A DNA stretch of 64,000 nt from Ciona savignyi (Eukaryota > Chordata > Ascidiacea > Phlebobranchia > Cionidae): positions 57,477-121,476 of the forward strand of contig CH003147.1 in NCBI GenBank assembly GCA_000149265.1, read 5' to 3'. The translations under genes and the position numbers were made by a program. Position 1 is the stretch's first letter. Every line of letters starts with the position of its first letter. The notes under the pieces were generated by a model, which did no database searches, was not told the DNA's origin, and saw only the letters and a list, made by a program, of their open reading frames with translations. Positions 37,852 to 52,800 of this stretch are shown here, piece after piece.

Positions 37852-40800
37852 CTGAAAGAAAATTTAAAAGAAGGTAAACATGTGGTTAAGCCACAATACT
37901 TTACTTATATTTTACAGATTAAACAAAAAAGAAAAAAACTTGCCCATTTTGATTTGGCAACTAATATTCTATTAAATAACAAAAAAGTAAATACAAATGA
38001 TACACAACAGCATTTTTAAAAATATTTCAATAAGAAAATGGTGGGTATTTTGTCGACTATTCTTGATTGAGGTTTGGTTAAGTTGTCAAATCACCGATAA
38101 GCTATATTAGTAAACCGCAGCGTGCAGTGTTTTTTTTGATTTTGTGGTTTAAGCAAGCATTGATTAAAATTAAATGTAACTTAATTTCCATATTTATTTA
38201 TCATAAACTTCAATGATTAGTTGCACTGTCCAATTACACCACCTAAATGCATATGACGCATACCCATTGTGGTATGTATAGGGTACAGAGAGTAGGGCCA
38301 GGTGTTAGTTTGAGGGATAATTTAACTTACAAAGGTGACACAATGTGGCAAACAAGTTGGTGTGATGTATTTTAAAGTCAGCCGCATAAAAATATCAAGC
38401 TTTGGGAGGGGGTGTGGGGATCTTGTAGTAGTGATGAGGATATCTAGTGATTGGGGCAGGGTATTATTGTGGTATGGACTTGTCGGTAATTGAAATAAGT
38501 GGGCAGGGTATGAAAGTGGTAATATGTTTGTTTCATGGCAATAAAGCTCATTATAAACAACTCAGTTCATTTTACACACAACATTAATTTTTTTTCATGC
38601 CAAAAATTAGTTTTAAAACATTTAAATACAGTAGAACCCCGCTTGACGACCACCTCGATAACACAACCACCTCTTTATCAGGACCACTTCAGTGCGGTCA
38701 CAAATAATTTACTGTGGTAATGCATTGCATTCTGTATCAATAACGCGACCACCCCGGTTTCCAGACCAGGACCGCCATATTTTGGTCCAAAACTTCAAAT
38801 TTAACTCCGCTTAAGTGACCACACGAGCTAAATAATTTGCCTAAAGCAGTGGTTCTCAAACTTTTTAGAGTTGGGACCCACTATTAATTACCACAATTTA
38901 TGGCGACCCACTTAACTTTATATATAGTTGTTGTTTGTTTCTAGGTTACGCTATCGTTGCTAAGGAACACACCTCTGCAATGTCACGCCACAATCAAGCT
39001 TGTGTAATTATCGGCCGTAATTGTCATTTTTGACTGTGTAATATCACAATTACGATAATTTCCCCTTGGTTTTTGTATAGGAAACAGCCAGTATAGTTAA
39101 TCAGAGCTTTCTATAACCTTTCACGACCCACCAAGATTCCTTTCGCGACCCACCGGTGGGTCGCGACCCACAGTTTGAGAAACGCTGGCCTAAAGTATAT
39201 TATAAAAATAAATTTGTCTAAAGTAAAAAATAATGGCATTTGATAAAAATTTAGTAAAAAGGCAGAAGTTTTTGTTTGCATATGACGACAACTTGCTCCA
39301 AATCAAAATTCACTAACACGACCACCTCGCTAACGCGACCGCTTGATAACGGTCCCATAAGGTGGTCAGGTAAGCGGGGTTCCACTGTATATAATTTTTT
39401 TCCTATTTTGACTATGAAAACTTTCAATATATTAAATCATTTTTTTACCACTCTAAACAATTAATTTGATTATAGACATGTTTTAACGAATGTAGTTTTG
39501 TCGTCTTTTTCCAGTTTTTAATTGTTATAAAAGACTCTGTCTCTGTTGCGTGTTTTCATTGTGAAAACAAAAATAAACCAAACTCGTTGATTAGTTGCAC
39601 CGTCGTACACCACACAAATACATATGCCACATACACATTGTAATAGCTCGCTAACATGGCTGTAGGTGGTGTGTCGTGTTATAACTCCCTACATTTCCCA
39701 AACTCCAGAGATAAACAAGAGTATCCTTCCCCACTATGTGATGGGGGCTGCTGGGATTGGGATTGACCAGGTTGTGTCTAGTTGGTAGGGTTATGTTATT
39801 CAAACTTCTTGTTAAAACTGCTAAAGTTTGGTATTGTTGGAAAGCTAACTAATATATCTTTTAAAAACAGGAACAAGTTTTAAACAACATTATACTTTGT
39901 AATTGAAGTTTTTAAGTAAACTTTTCCTGGAGTTTAAGACTATTTAATTTAATTTTTTTTTTTTTTAAATCTTTTTCAAAAAACAAAACGATTTTTTTGG
40001 TAATACCACGTTTTTGCGGGATTCGAATATATTTACTGTTATTGGACACATTATTCTGTAACATTTTTTATAAAAAAATTGGGATGGGTGTACGTAAGTG
40101 ACGTAATAATATTGTAATGATGTCATCAAACAAAAATTACTGGAGCAAATTTGTAAAAATAAATTGGGCCGTTTAGTCAACTGATCAACTACTGCAATAT
40201 AAATTTACTCCTGCAAATAAAAACTAATTAACGTTTACTGCAACCATTTTATATTCAACTGTCGTGTATATGGGAATAAAACACAAATCCTAATCAGTGT
40301 GATCGTTTGTATTATACACATGGCGCGTCCATTTAATAGAGTCTATAATCGCGTCAGCTTCCACATGCGAATGAGTTTTTACTCGGCCAAAATTTGATGG
40401 ATTTTTGACCCTGGGTGGAATCTGTAATATTAAGAATTCCTGGTTTGTAAACGATCTTGATGTCGGGTGTTGTGTTTAAATGGCAATGTACACACACACA
40501 CACATAATTATGCAAATACACACCCCCAACATGCACACACACTTCCTTCTTTAAACCACTAATACAATGAATCATAACCAATATTACTATATCCAGGTTA
40601 ATCACAGACAGACCTCTGTTTGTGACCCATCATTGAAATAACAATTAATACATTTATAAAAAAAAGTCTTAAATTTTGCACTTGGAAGTGCCACAAACAG
40701 ATCATTACGTGGAGCAAAGTAATCTTTCACAATATTTGTCCATTAATTCAGTACATGTAAGTAATACAAATACTGTTTTAATTTATTAGAAAGGATATGA

Positions 40801-43800
40801 CGTGGACCCCCGGATTGTAAGGTCATCAAAAAAAAACTTCAGGATTTTTGAAAAATTTATTTTAGAAACGGCACACAAGTTGACGTGATGTATTTTAAAC
40901 TCAGCCGCATTAAAATATTATGCTTTAAAAGGGGGCGTCGGTTTTTTGTAGTAGTGATAAGGATATCTAGTGATTGAAGCAGGCTAATATTGTAATATAT
41001 GCTTGTCGGTAATTGAAATAAGTTGGCAGGGTATAAATGTGGTAATGTGTTTGTTTCATGACAATAAATCTCATTATAAACACCTCAGTCCATTTTACAC
41101 ACAACTGCGCAGAAAGTGGTCAGGGTGAAGATCGAATCGAGAACCTGTCTGGTTATAACCTCCACTATTGTATATGAGCTATTGTATGAAGTAACCTGGT
41201 TCCAACCATAATAGTTGGCTCCCATTTTGGTACTTTCATTTGACGGTCAATATTTATTAACTGATCATGTGGAACAAAATATTTGATTATTCAAACATTA
41301 GTTTTAAAATTCATGATTTTGTGTTTTATAATAAATATATATTACAACAAAGTTAAATAATGCATTTTCCTTTATTTGACTATGCACATAGGCAATAGGA
41401 TCTATAATTAATACTTTTGTTAATTTTTTCTGTGTATTCAAAACAGTTGTATAATGCATTTTTAATTATTTTGAATATAAAATTTGCAGCATATTTATTT
41501 ACATCATTCACAACATCACATGAAGCTGAGGCTTACCTGGGGAGAAGGGAGTTGTTGTATTGCTTCTTGCAACATACGTTGACCTTCTAGTGAAAGTTTG
41601 TTCCAGTACAAATCCAGTTCCGCTATTTTGCCAACACACCCAGCCAGACATTGTGCTGCGTGGTCATCCAACCTCCCATCACTTCTCACTGTAAGTTTGA
41701 TCTGTGTGGAACAGGAATGTTAAAACTCCAAAATATATATATCCTGTGAATTATATGTTTAATAATCAATTATGAAATACATACAAACAAATTTGAAAAC
41801 ATTATTGTCTTTGTGGTTTAAAACATTTAGCATCTTCTGTTTATTTATTAAGTATTAAAGTTTCTTTGAGGCCTATTTGTAGTAATTTTGATTTTATAAC
41901 ATTTTTTCAGTTTATTAAAATACATCTTAGGTTTGACAGCCAAGTCTGCCCATACCCACTCTGTTTAATTAATTTGATTATAGACATGTTTTAACGAAGG
42001 TAGTTTTTCCAGTTTTTGAAATGTTATAGAAGTCTCTGTCTCTTTTATGTGTTTTCATCGTGGATACAAAACAAAGATAAACATCGCGCAGAAAGTGGTC
42101 AGGGTGAAGATCGAACCGAGAACCTGTCTGGTTATAACCTCCACTCTTTTATATGAGCTATTGTATGAAGTAACCAGGTTCCAACCATAACAGTTGGCTC
42201 CCATTTTGGTACTTTGATTTGATGGTCATTATTTATTTACTGATCAAGTGGAACAAAATTTTTGATTATTCAAACATTAGTATATTTTTCATGCCAAAAA
42301 TTAGTTTTAAAACATTTAAATACAGTGGAACCCCGCTTGACAACCACCACATTACCAGGACCACTTTAGTGCGGTCCCGAATAATTTACTGTGGTAATGC
42401 ATTGCATTTCGTTTCAATAACGCGACCACCCCGGTTTCCAGACCAGGACCGCCATATTTTGCTCCAAAACTTTAAGTTTAACTCCGCTTAAGTGACCACA
42501 AGTGTTAAATAATTTGCTTTTGTCACAAAAGTAATAAGGTTAACTTTCTTTTATGAACAAAACAATACGATTAAATAAGCGCGTACACACACACACACAC
42601 AAAGAAAAATTGTGGAAAACATAACTGAATTTTATAAGATAAACTTAATTACTAACAGTTGTTTAAATCGTTCTGCGGTATCTGATAAAAAAATAATGGC
42701 ATTTTGTGGAGATTTAGTAAAAAAGCAGAAGTTTTGGCTGTGCATATGACCACAGCTTGCTCCAAATCAAAATTTTCACTAACACGACCCCACCCCCCAC
42801 TAACGCGACCGCTTGATGACGGTCCGCATAGGGGGTCAGGTAAGCGGGGTTCCACTGTATATATATTTTTTCCCTTTCTGACTACAAACATTTTCAATAC
42901 ATTAATTCAATTTTTTTATATTAAATAAAAAAAAATTCCTTATAATTACCCAAACAGCCAAAGAAACTGCAAATGAGCCTTACCTGGGGAGAAGGGAGTT
43001 GTTGTATTGCTTCTTGCAACATACCTTGACCTTCTGGTGAAAGTTTGTTCCATTTCAAATCCAATTCCGACATTTTGCCAACACACCCAGCCAGACATTG
43101 TGCTGCGTGGTCATCCAACCTCCCATAGCTTCCCACTGTAAGTTTGATCTGTGTGGAACAGGAATTTCAAAACTACACAATGAATATATCCTGTGAATTA
43201 TATGTTTAACTAGAGAGTGTCAACCACGTGTTTCACCACCACTATTTGTAAAACACATGTTGTATGCCATATATTCATGGGTTGAATTAAATGTTTAATA
43301 ATTAAATAGACAATAGAAACAAACCAATTTAAATATTCATTATAAATATAACAAATTATAACAACTTAGCTACTGGAATATAGGATAGGATAGGATATTC
43401 ATGTTTATCCCCTTGAATACAAGAACAGACTGAGGGACGAGTCCATAATGGGTGAGAACATTGCCAGATGAAACAAAATTCCACATTCGTCTGTTTTGGT
43501 AACTAACAGACATAAATGAAAAAAAATTATAACCGAATGGTTTTATAAAAATGTCATAGTACCGGCATTATAAAAATGTCATAGTAATAAGAAAATGGTG
43601 GGTACTTCGTTTATAGTTGATTATGGTTTGGTTTAGCTTTTAATCAAATCACTAAGAAGTTATCTAGCAAACTACAGCGTGCATTGGTACGTTTGATCTT
43701 GTAGTTTATAACCGCGGACTAATTAATGTTCAGTTGTAATGCAATTTCCTCATTTATTTATTTCTATTTTATTTATTGTTTTGTAGCCAAATCAGGAAGT

Positions 43801-46800
43801 CACTGTCCGATCTAAATAAATTAGTAGAAAAATCTAAATTAATTAGTAGAAATATAATGGTAATTCTAATAATGGTCAGAATTGATAATACCAGGTGATT
43901 ATGGTAGCATTACCAGATCTATTGCAGCATGTTGTGTATAGTAGAACTCCTGTACAACAACGCGGTAATAGCTGCAGGACACAACTTTGTGTAAATATAC
44001 ACATCTATAATAAATCAGTGATTGATGTGGAGCTACTTGAAGTATGGTTCCCAATATTTACCTTGTTTTTTCGATCATTAATAGCTGTACACAAATCCTC
44101 GCATACAATCGTTCAGTTGTTTGCAATTCCCATAATGTAAGTTTATCAATATGTTGAATATGAGGAACCAGGTATTCAGCTACATTTCCCAGCACTGTTC
44201 CTTCCAACACTAACCTCTTGATCTAGAATAAAAGTTTTTAATTTTTCACCGAAGATTTTATTTTTTTTATCAATAATATTATCAAAGATGTTCAACATGC
44301 TGTTCATTGTACATCAGTGTGATTCATATGGTTTTGGTTAGCAAGAGCTCTTGTTGTCAATATGGAAAATTAAATTACGCTCCGAAACTTTTATTTATTC
44401 TGGGCATTTGTGATGACTAATACTAAGCAGAAATTTCAATGAATCAACAACTTTGTATAAAATACACGGGATCCGTCAGTATTTATATGACGATAAATCA
44501 TAAATATTAGTTGCTATCATGCGGTGAACTAATGTAACTTGTCACAGATTATCTGGATGATATTAATGATAAGTATTTGATAACATTATCAAACATATAT
44601 ATATATAAAGTATAAGTTGGTAGTTCGTGCATTAGGTGTCAGTGGGTTAAAGGCTTAGTTTGTAACCGTCGTTTTATTTAAAATATAAAAACAACATGAA
44701 ATTTATATGTAATCATAGTAGCATTTGTCTGTCCTCTTGTTATTTTACTCATTTGGCAAACAATTAAAACATGTTTCACAAATAGAGGAGGTTAACACAT
44801 TGGAACTGCTCAATTACACTGGGACAACTAAACAACTGGTTAACTAGGATGCATGTCTTTAAACCAATGGTTCCGGTTATTGAACAAAAGCTTTTATTTT
44901 TTTATTATTTACGAAAAATCAATTTAAATTAAAGTGTCCCTACCTACTGCTACAATGCTATCATTGTTTACTAACACTAATTTTATGCTATATATCAGAT
45001 TTAGTTTTAATTTAACTCTTCAACAAACTTTAAACTGAGGAAGTATATTTCGAGCATCCAACCTGCTTGCTTGTGAGTGATTGTTATAAACCTCAGTAAA
45101 TACCACAATTAACAATAAACATTCCATTACAAACCAAAATATTTAAAGACATCATCCCATCACAATACACCACTTGTTGAACACAATAGAAATCGACATG
45201 AAATTCATTCCAAAACCACATTTTATCCGAACCTTCCCGGGTTGCAGTTGTAGCATTCGCTTCACATCTTCAGGACGATCATAAGGACCCACACTCCATG
45301 ATAACCATCCATCGCCTGCATCCAACTCCTGAGGAAATATTTAGGTTATAAACTGTTATAAATCACGAACCCTGAATATGTAGATCAGCCTACAAGGTAC
45401 GTGTGATGTCCTTTAGTGATTGCGTAGTTAGGATGGATAACGCAATATTAAAATTTATATATACAAAGTGTTCCATATAATAATATAATGTTTTAAGCCA
45501 GTATCTGCAAGTTGTGTTGAGTATATTTACATCTAAATAATATTTTGTGTCCACTTTATCACAGATTGTAATTGCATTTTACTTAGTGAAGATTCTATGT
45601 AAACTTCTTAATATTTCATTAGGATTATACTTGATTGAAGGGATAGCCAATAAATAAACAAATATATTAGACTACATGTTATTTTATTGGTTGCATTAGG
45701 TCCGGAATTCCACCTGAAAACTTTGTACATTTGTACAATACTGGTTGGTTATCTTATGTTGATCTTTCCCTATTGAATTTGGTGATATTTATATTTCAAC
45801 TAAACTTAATGAATGTAAAACAATGATGTATTAGATGACCTGAAGTGTATTGTATAGAGCTATTGGAATGATATTCCAAAACATGTGAAATTTGAGATCA
45901 GCTTGATGGGTGTAGAAAACCATATTTATAAGACAGAGCAGACAGTGGATTTTCAATTTCTTTTTATTTAATCTGCAGAAAGTGTTATGGAATATTGATA
46001 TAATTTACTAAGCATTTTGGCTCTTGTTTGTTAAACATTGGTGTATTTGGAACGTTTATTTTTGGGATCAGCTATGAAGATTCCACCTGATCCTGTGAAG
46101 CAGTTAATCTAAAGTTCAATCTGTATAAGAAATTATTTGGAATTATCAGAACTATTTTTTAACTCTGTTCAGTTAACACTAATAATTGATTTATGACCAT
46201 CCATAATTAAATCCTTGGGCAAGTTACTTTTAGTTTAGTTTAGTTTATTTTTTGTTTCCACGATGAAAACATAAATAAGGATTTTTGAAAAAAAATTGGA
46301 AAACGGGAAAAAACGGCAAAACGACAGTCGTTAGAACACGTCTAAAAACAAGCAATAGATTATTAAAACTTATAGAACATCGCCCAAAAAAATTAAAAAA
46401 GTATCAATTGTATATACTACACTGCAATATCACCGCTAACCCACACTCGGAAAAAGGTAATTTGAAATTTCTTCTGTGATAAGACACAATGCAATTTCTC
46501 ATTCACAGGGTTAAACTTGAATCTCCTATCTGGACACTAATGCGCACATTTTGACTTCTGACCAGAACAATAATTTGCATTTCATCCCATCACTCATTGT
46601 TACCTCACCAATTCAAATATGCTATCTCTATGAATATCGTTTCCGTTCTGAACGATCGAAATGTACAAGGAAGACTTACCGAGGAAAGTTGTTGAAGAGC
46701 TTCATGTAAGATGAGGCGACTTTGTACGGAAATCTTCTCCTCATCAATTCCTAGATGGCTGACTTTATGCAAGCAATCGGCCAAACAACGTGCTGCGTTC

Positions 46801-49800
46801 TCATCGAATTCAGATCGAATATCTAAGACAATCTGCAACAAGGATAAGGAAGTAATTCATAATAATGTAAGTTATCATACATTGGTTATATGGAACAATG
46901 TCAATATACCTGGTATGACATGGTACTTGTAGTTTGACAAAGTGTTGGTTTAAATTGGTGCTGATTACAAAAATAATCTTGTCGTCAGTATATATGAAGT
47001 ATCCACAATAGACGTAAAAGTCACAATAGTAATGCAAGTAATGAACCTGCTTATTACTAGAACAGTTACTTCATTGCCAGAAACACACATAATTCATGTG
47101 GAATATAATATTAAATAACCGAGAATGTAGAAGCAGCATCGTAATGATAAATACACCGGTATCACCATAGGCGGCGGAAACTGCAGAAAAACGTGCACAA
47201 GTGGGCTGCTTTTAGCTATATATTTACGGCTTCCATCGCGCGCGCACACACAGAGAAAACGACTTTAAAGTGTATAGAAGTAAAAATATGATAATGTTGT
47301 TGTTATGCTATGATGAATTTTGTATTTCCGAGCTCCCGCTTTAAAAAAATGTTCGCACACTTTCGCAGGATAGATGCGCTTTCGGTATGAAGAAACGCAT
47401 AACAGGTAATACGTTCCCTCGTTTTTTTAAAGGCCTATATACAATAAAAGAATAATAAAGTTACTAGTCAGTATTGTACTCGTCTACAATAAGGTTGTGA
47501 GTAGATAAGCCGACCCAATACTACTAAAAAATGCCTTATGTTCGGGTTGGGTTTTAACCGTCCGAATTGGGAGCCAAAGGTCCGAGTTATACAAAAATTG
47601 GTCCTCCAGACGTAAACCATTACGCTTTTATTAATAGGGCAGAATAATAGGTGAAACTAATGTTATATTTCAAAGTTTATGTTATTATGCGTCTTGGATA
47701 TCTCATTGCATAAATACGTATAGTTGAGCTTTTATCTCTGTAATTATAGGCCTAACGGGCAACATTAAAAGAAAGGAAAGAGGGAAGAAGGGGAACTGCT
47801 CACTAAAACTATGGAAAGTAATTCTAAAGCTGCCATAACCACTAATCTATACCCCAGAACTAACCCTAACACCAACCCAAATGAAAAAAATAACACTAAT
47901 GCCCTAATCTTTGTTTTAGTTGACAGTTTCCCGCCCTTCCATCCTTCTCTCTTTATACCTTATTTTAGTTTCCCCCGGCCCAACTATACAGCAATGGCAT
48001 TTCTAGAATTTTCAAGGGGCGGTCTTGTTTATAAACCATGGAAAGGTACAAACAAAATTTTCGCGTAACAATTATTTAGTGGTGATTTTAACAGTTCTAC
48101 ACTTCACATAAGAATGCCTATTAAATCGTTTTTTTTATCTCATAGACATAGGCGTAAAATTGTCCGTATTGTAGGACGTGTGGCAATTAAAAATCCGTAA
48201 GTAGACGGTAGCATATTAAAACTACCTACCTCTCAGTAAGTTTTAATGCACACAGCGGCAGTTCAACTAACTTAGTAATTAAAGAAAACACTTAACGACG
48301 CTTTCGTTTTTTAAACAAACCCCCCATTAGCTCACGTCAGACCACCGAACCTGGTGTCAACATTCGACCTTTGATCGGGGATCGGCCGACCTACCCAATC
48401 CTATAAAAATTCCTTTACTTCCGGTTAGGGTATAATCCGTTCGGTTTGCGGCCAAAGGAGCGAATAATTTAATCGTCCCAACGTAAACCATTCGACTTTC
48501 CTTACTCGCGTGGAATAATTGGTGAAACAAATGTTATATTCCAAAAGGTGTTATGTGCGCGTCTGGGAAATCAAATAATCTCCGCAATTATAAGCGTAAC
48601 TAAAAAGTAATTTAAAAATCTATTTAGTTAGGGCAAGCATAGATTCAATAGGGCATTACATTCCGTAGCGGGATGTAATTAATCATTCTCATTTCTGTAA
48701 AACTAAATCATGCAAACAACATTAAAATTACATTTTAATCCTGAAAATTTAATTGTGTGAAATACCTAAAATAAATTTAAATGCAATTTTTGCTTTATGT
48801 TTTTTATTGATAACACACTGTTTATGCTAAAGAAACATAACTGTACTCTCTCTTATCTTTATCGTGAGCTTCCAACCATATCACGTCATCAAAAAGATAC
48901 ACGCGTCTACTAAACGGAAGATTGCTTAAAAAATAAAGTAAAAAGATACGGAGTAGCTTTCCTAACTGTAATTAATACACTTGCTACCGAATATAAAGCT
49001 TTACTTAAAATATATCTTTAACTACCTGAAGCGTCTGGTTGTTTCTTAATTTGTTGTTTCATTAGAGCATATGATATTAAAACGCAATCGCCCTTGTATA
49101 ATCACAGCGAAGGTGCGATCAAACATATACGCAATACGCTATATATCGATTATAATAATACATATATCTATATATATTATAGACTTGGAACACGAGCTCG
49201 TATTTCTCGCACGCTAGGTAAAGAAAATTAGATTCTTTACTTCAAAGATAATAACTTAAAAGTTGTTGTATTATTTCAGCTTTATTGCCGTAAGACATAA
49301 GTTAAGTAAATATTTTATTATTTATTACCGTGTTATGGTTACTTAACAAACACCAAAGAGTACAACAATCCTCTTGCAAATTTCGCAACCTGCTGCCACA
49401 GACGAAGGATCGGACGTGAGAGAACTTTGTACTTTTGTGTAGACAACCAGATGTAGTTAATGTAGTTTTTATCAGTTACACTTTGCATCCTAATTTACTT
49501 TTGTTAGCAATTAGAGATACAAAATGTTATAAGGCTAACCATAATGTACCATGTACCGGTAAGGTCATGTGGTGAATCGCTGGTTCGATTTGTGAACATT
49601 ATTCGTTTTTACCATAGCAATACGCGACCAACAGAAATAAGGAAAATCCAGGGGTGCTATAGTCATACATGCATATTTCCATTTCGGCAAGTAAAAAAGA
49701 CCGGTTAACTTATTTCACTTAATCTCTTAGTTACGTTTATCAAATTGCGTTAACGAAAGTACAAATTCATCGTTGAACACATTTTTTCACCTGCATCATT

Positions 49801-52800
49801 AGTAGTATAGCTCTTGCTTATTTTGCAGTAAAAATGAAAATTAAAAGTCATTACTGTAAAAAGTTATTACGTTTTTTGTCCTTACCGAATGTTAGGACCG
49901 TCACCTAAGAAACTTTAAACTGATGTACAAGATTTAAAGCTATTCAGACTAATACTTTCTTTATAATGAAACTTGAACCTTTTTTAAAAAGTTTTTTTTT
50001 GTAAATGTTTTGTTTTTGTTATATTGTGTTTTCACTTATTTAGTAAATTTAAATAAGTTTTTTAAAAACAGGCGCCTTTGAGAATAAAAATGGAAATATG
50101 TTCTCAGGAATTGTTAGTTAGCACGCGGAAGAATTTCGCCATATCCTGGCAAAAGGCCAAGGTAGGCTGGCCTACTCTGCACGCGTCGTTCGGCGCCACT
50201 GTATATATCTATAAATTATTGTATATATATATATAAACTACTGTATATATATATATAAATTACTGTATATATATATATAAACGTTCGGCGCCACTGTATA
50301 TGTATGTATAAATTATTTTTGTATATTTTTTTGAATCGTTGGGCCGTAGTTTACACCACTGCTCATAGATATAGGTGGAAGATAGTTTTCACAAAAAGGT
50401 TCACTTTAATTTTGTGACAACTATACACAAACGTGTAAGACATAACGATAGCAACGAGTACTGTAAAAATCCACTATCTGGGCAGTTAGAGACTAGTGGA
50501 AATCTGGAACAATACTAAGCGAAATAACAAGGAAATCTAAACTCGTGGTTGTTACTATTCTTGTGAGAGTTGGAAAGTTTAACCCGTATCTGTTAACTAT
50601 AATAAGCAAGCAATCTTGGAAAAAGCATGTAATGTAGGGATTGTTTGGCCCTGGTACAAACTTGCACTTTTTCGAAAAGAGTAGACGCGTGTAACTTTTT
50701 GATGACACATGCGAATTCGCTGAGCTCAAGATGGTAATAAAACAGAATAAACTATTATTATATCGAACGGTTGGCTATTAGTTCAGAACAATCAAGTAAA
50801 ACTAGTTTCTTAACTTCGTAGCTCACACCTGTTTACGCAATTAAAATTTTATATTTTTAAAAATCCTATGACTTACTGTTGTTTACTAAATTTAGTTTTA
50901 CAAGGCGATGAATCAGATCATAGGTACGTAAAGTCGTATTGATTCTCTGTCCGTTTTTACTAAATTCATATTATATAAATTCCATTTAGATTTAAAATCG
51001 CAAATACCTGATTATTCAGTTGCAAATGGGTCCCTACAATCACCCATTAGTATTTAATCTTCATTTATTTCATGCGAGTAACGAAGCCGAAATGCGTCAG
51101 AACTATATGCATCCGGACTACTATTACAACTAGACTTATTTTAATTCTTTAGATTTTTACTTTCTGTGTTTAACTAATACCCGAATTGTACGATATATAT
51201 TAAAAAATAATGGTTTATACTTTCTTATTGTTATCGTTGACTTATCGCTTTCCCACGAGCCATTAAAAATATACACGCGTCTACTCTTTTTTATCAGATG
51301 CAAAATGGACCAGGGCCAAACAATCCTTACAGACACGCTTTACTAAAGATTACTTATTAGTTAAAGCTGTTAACCTTTTCCAAATCTCGCGTAACAACTA
51401 CCAAATAGTTGAATTCCGTGGTATTTCGCCTGGTAGAATTTAGATATTTAGGGGACTGCTTAAATTAGACAAATGATCATCTCTTACACGAGACAGAAAT
51501 CGCGTAACTCGCTGTATGAATGGTAGCAATATACCAATGAGCAGATTGGAATTACATTAAAAGCCAGCGTAGACCACCATAGCTGATCGGGGTTTGATAT
51601 AAATTTAAATAAAACCGGAATTGTTTTGTTTAAAGGGGTTCAGACCGCATAAACCGGTTCTGTAAAAACTTATCTACTAAGAGCATTATTTTAAAATAAA
51701 ATTAGTCACAAAGTGCATAGATTTAACAAGGCTAAATCTTATAAACAACAATAAATCATCGGGATTTTAAACCTGGAAATTTAATTGTGCAAAACGTGTG
51801 TTTATTGGGTTTAAATCAATTTTTATTTTCTGTTTTTAATTGATGGCAGACTTATAATATAATAAATAAAAATAAAAATATTTGAATAAATTTATTACAG
51901 AATTTAAACTCCCCGAACGAAATGGATTTACTGATCACACCAATTGTTTTATTTTTCAACTTTTGTGGGTTTAAGTGTCCACATAGCACTGCTACGAACA
52001 CTATGGACATATTAAGTATTTTAAAACAAACTTTTCTTACATTTCCCAGGTTGCTCTTTTACCTCTTAGCTAGTTTTCCTATTTTAAACAAACTTTTTAC
52101 TCATTTAAATACATTGTCATTTTTTAATCAATAGGTTTAAAGGAATCAAAAAGAAAATTCAAAATTCTTTTTTAAAACGATTATAGAATGGCAATTTTTT
52201 ACCTTAACACATTTTCTATTAAAGTCATATTTTTGTTTAAACTGGAATACTGATGATAATTATAACATGAGCAGAGTTCAGAACACCAGCTGCTGCAGCA
52301 TGTGTGTAAGATGGAACTGCTGTAAAGAACACTGTAATATCTGCGGTACAGTTGTGTAAATATACATCTATAACCAATCAGTGATTGATGTGGAGCTACT
52401 TGGAGTATGGTTCCCAATATTTACCTTGTTCAGTCGATCATTGATAGCTATGCACAAATCCCGCATACAATCGTTCAATTGTTTGCACCCCAAAAATCGA
52501 AGTTCATCAATATGTTGAATATGAGGAACCAGGTATTCAGCTACATTTCCCAGCTCTGTTCCATACAGCATTAACTTCTTGATCTAGAATTAAAGTTTTG
52601 AATTGTCACCGAAGATTTTAATTGTTTTATCCATAGTTTTATTATCAACGATGTCCGCCATGCAGTTCATTATACATCAGTGTGATCCATATGGTTTTGG
52701 TGAGCAAGTGCTTTTATCATTGTGGAAAATTTGATTTCGCTACGAAACTATTGGTCATGGATAGCATTTGTGATGACTAATACTAAGCAGCAATATTTTG

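Larger units (their letters stand above)
38310..41310. repeat. duplicated intron segments of the NLR gene
   Basis: 38310-38570 matches 40862-41105 (gatatctagtgattg, cttgtcggtaattgaaataa, ctcattataaac). 41105-41310 matches 42087-42300 (gcagaaagtggtcagggtga, gaacctgtctggttataacc). Together with matches around 38575/42290 and 39475/41975, these show the intron and exon A/B were copied in tandem. Confidence 0.7.

Noticed and set aside
42652..42928. open frames on both strands over the MITE
   Set aside because: They arise from the Tigger-like MITE's inverted ends and simple repeats.
47811..48068. Asn/Thr/Pro-rich open frame
   Set aside because: Low-complexity composition with no neighbouring exon or homologue I can recall. 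Likely chance.
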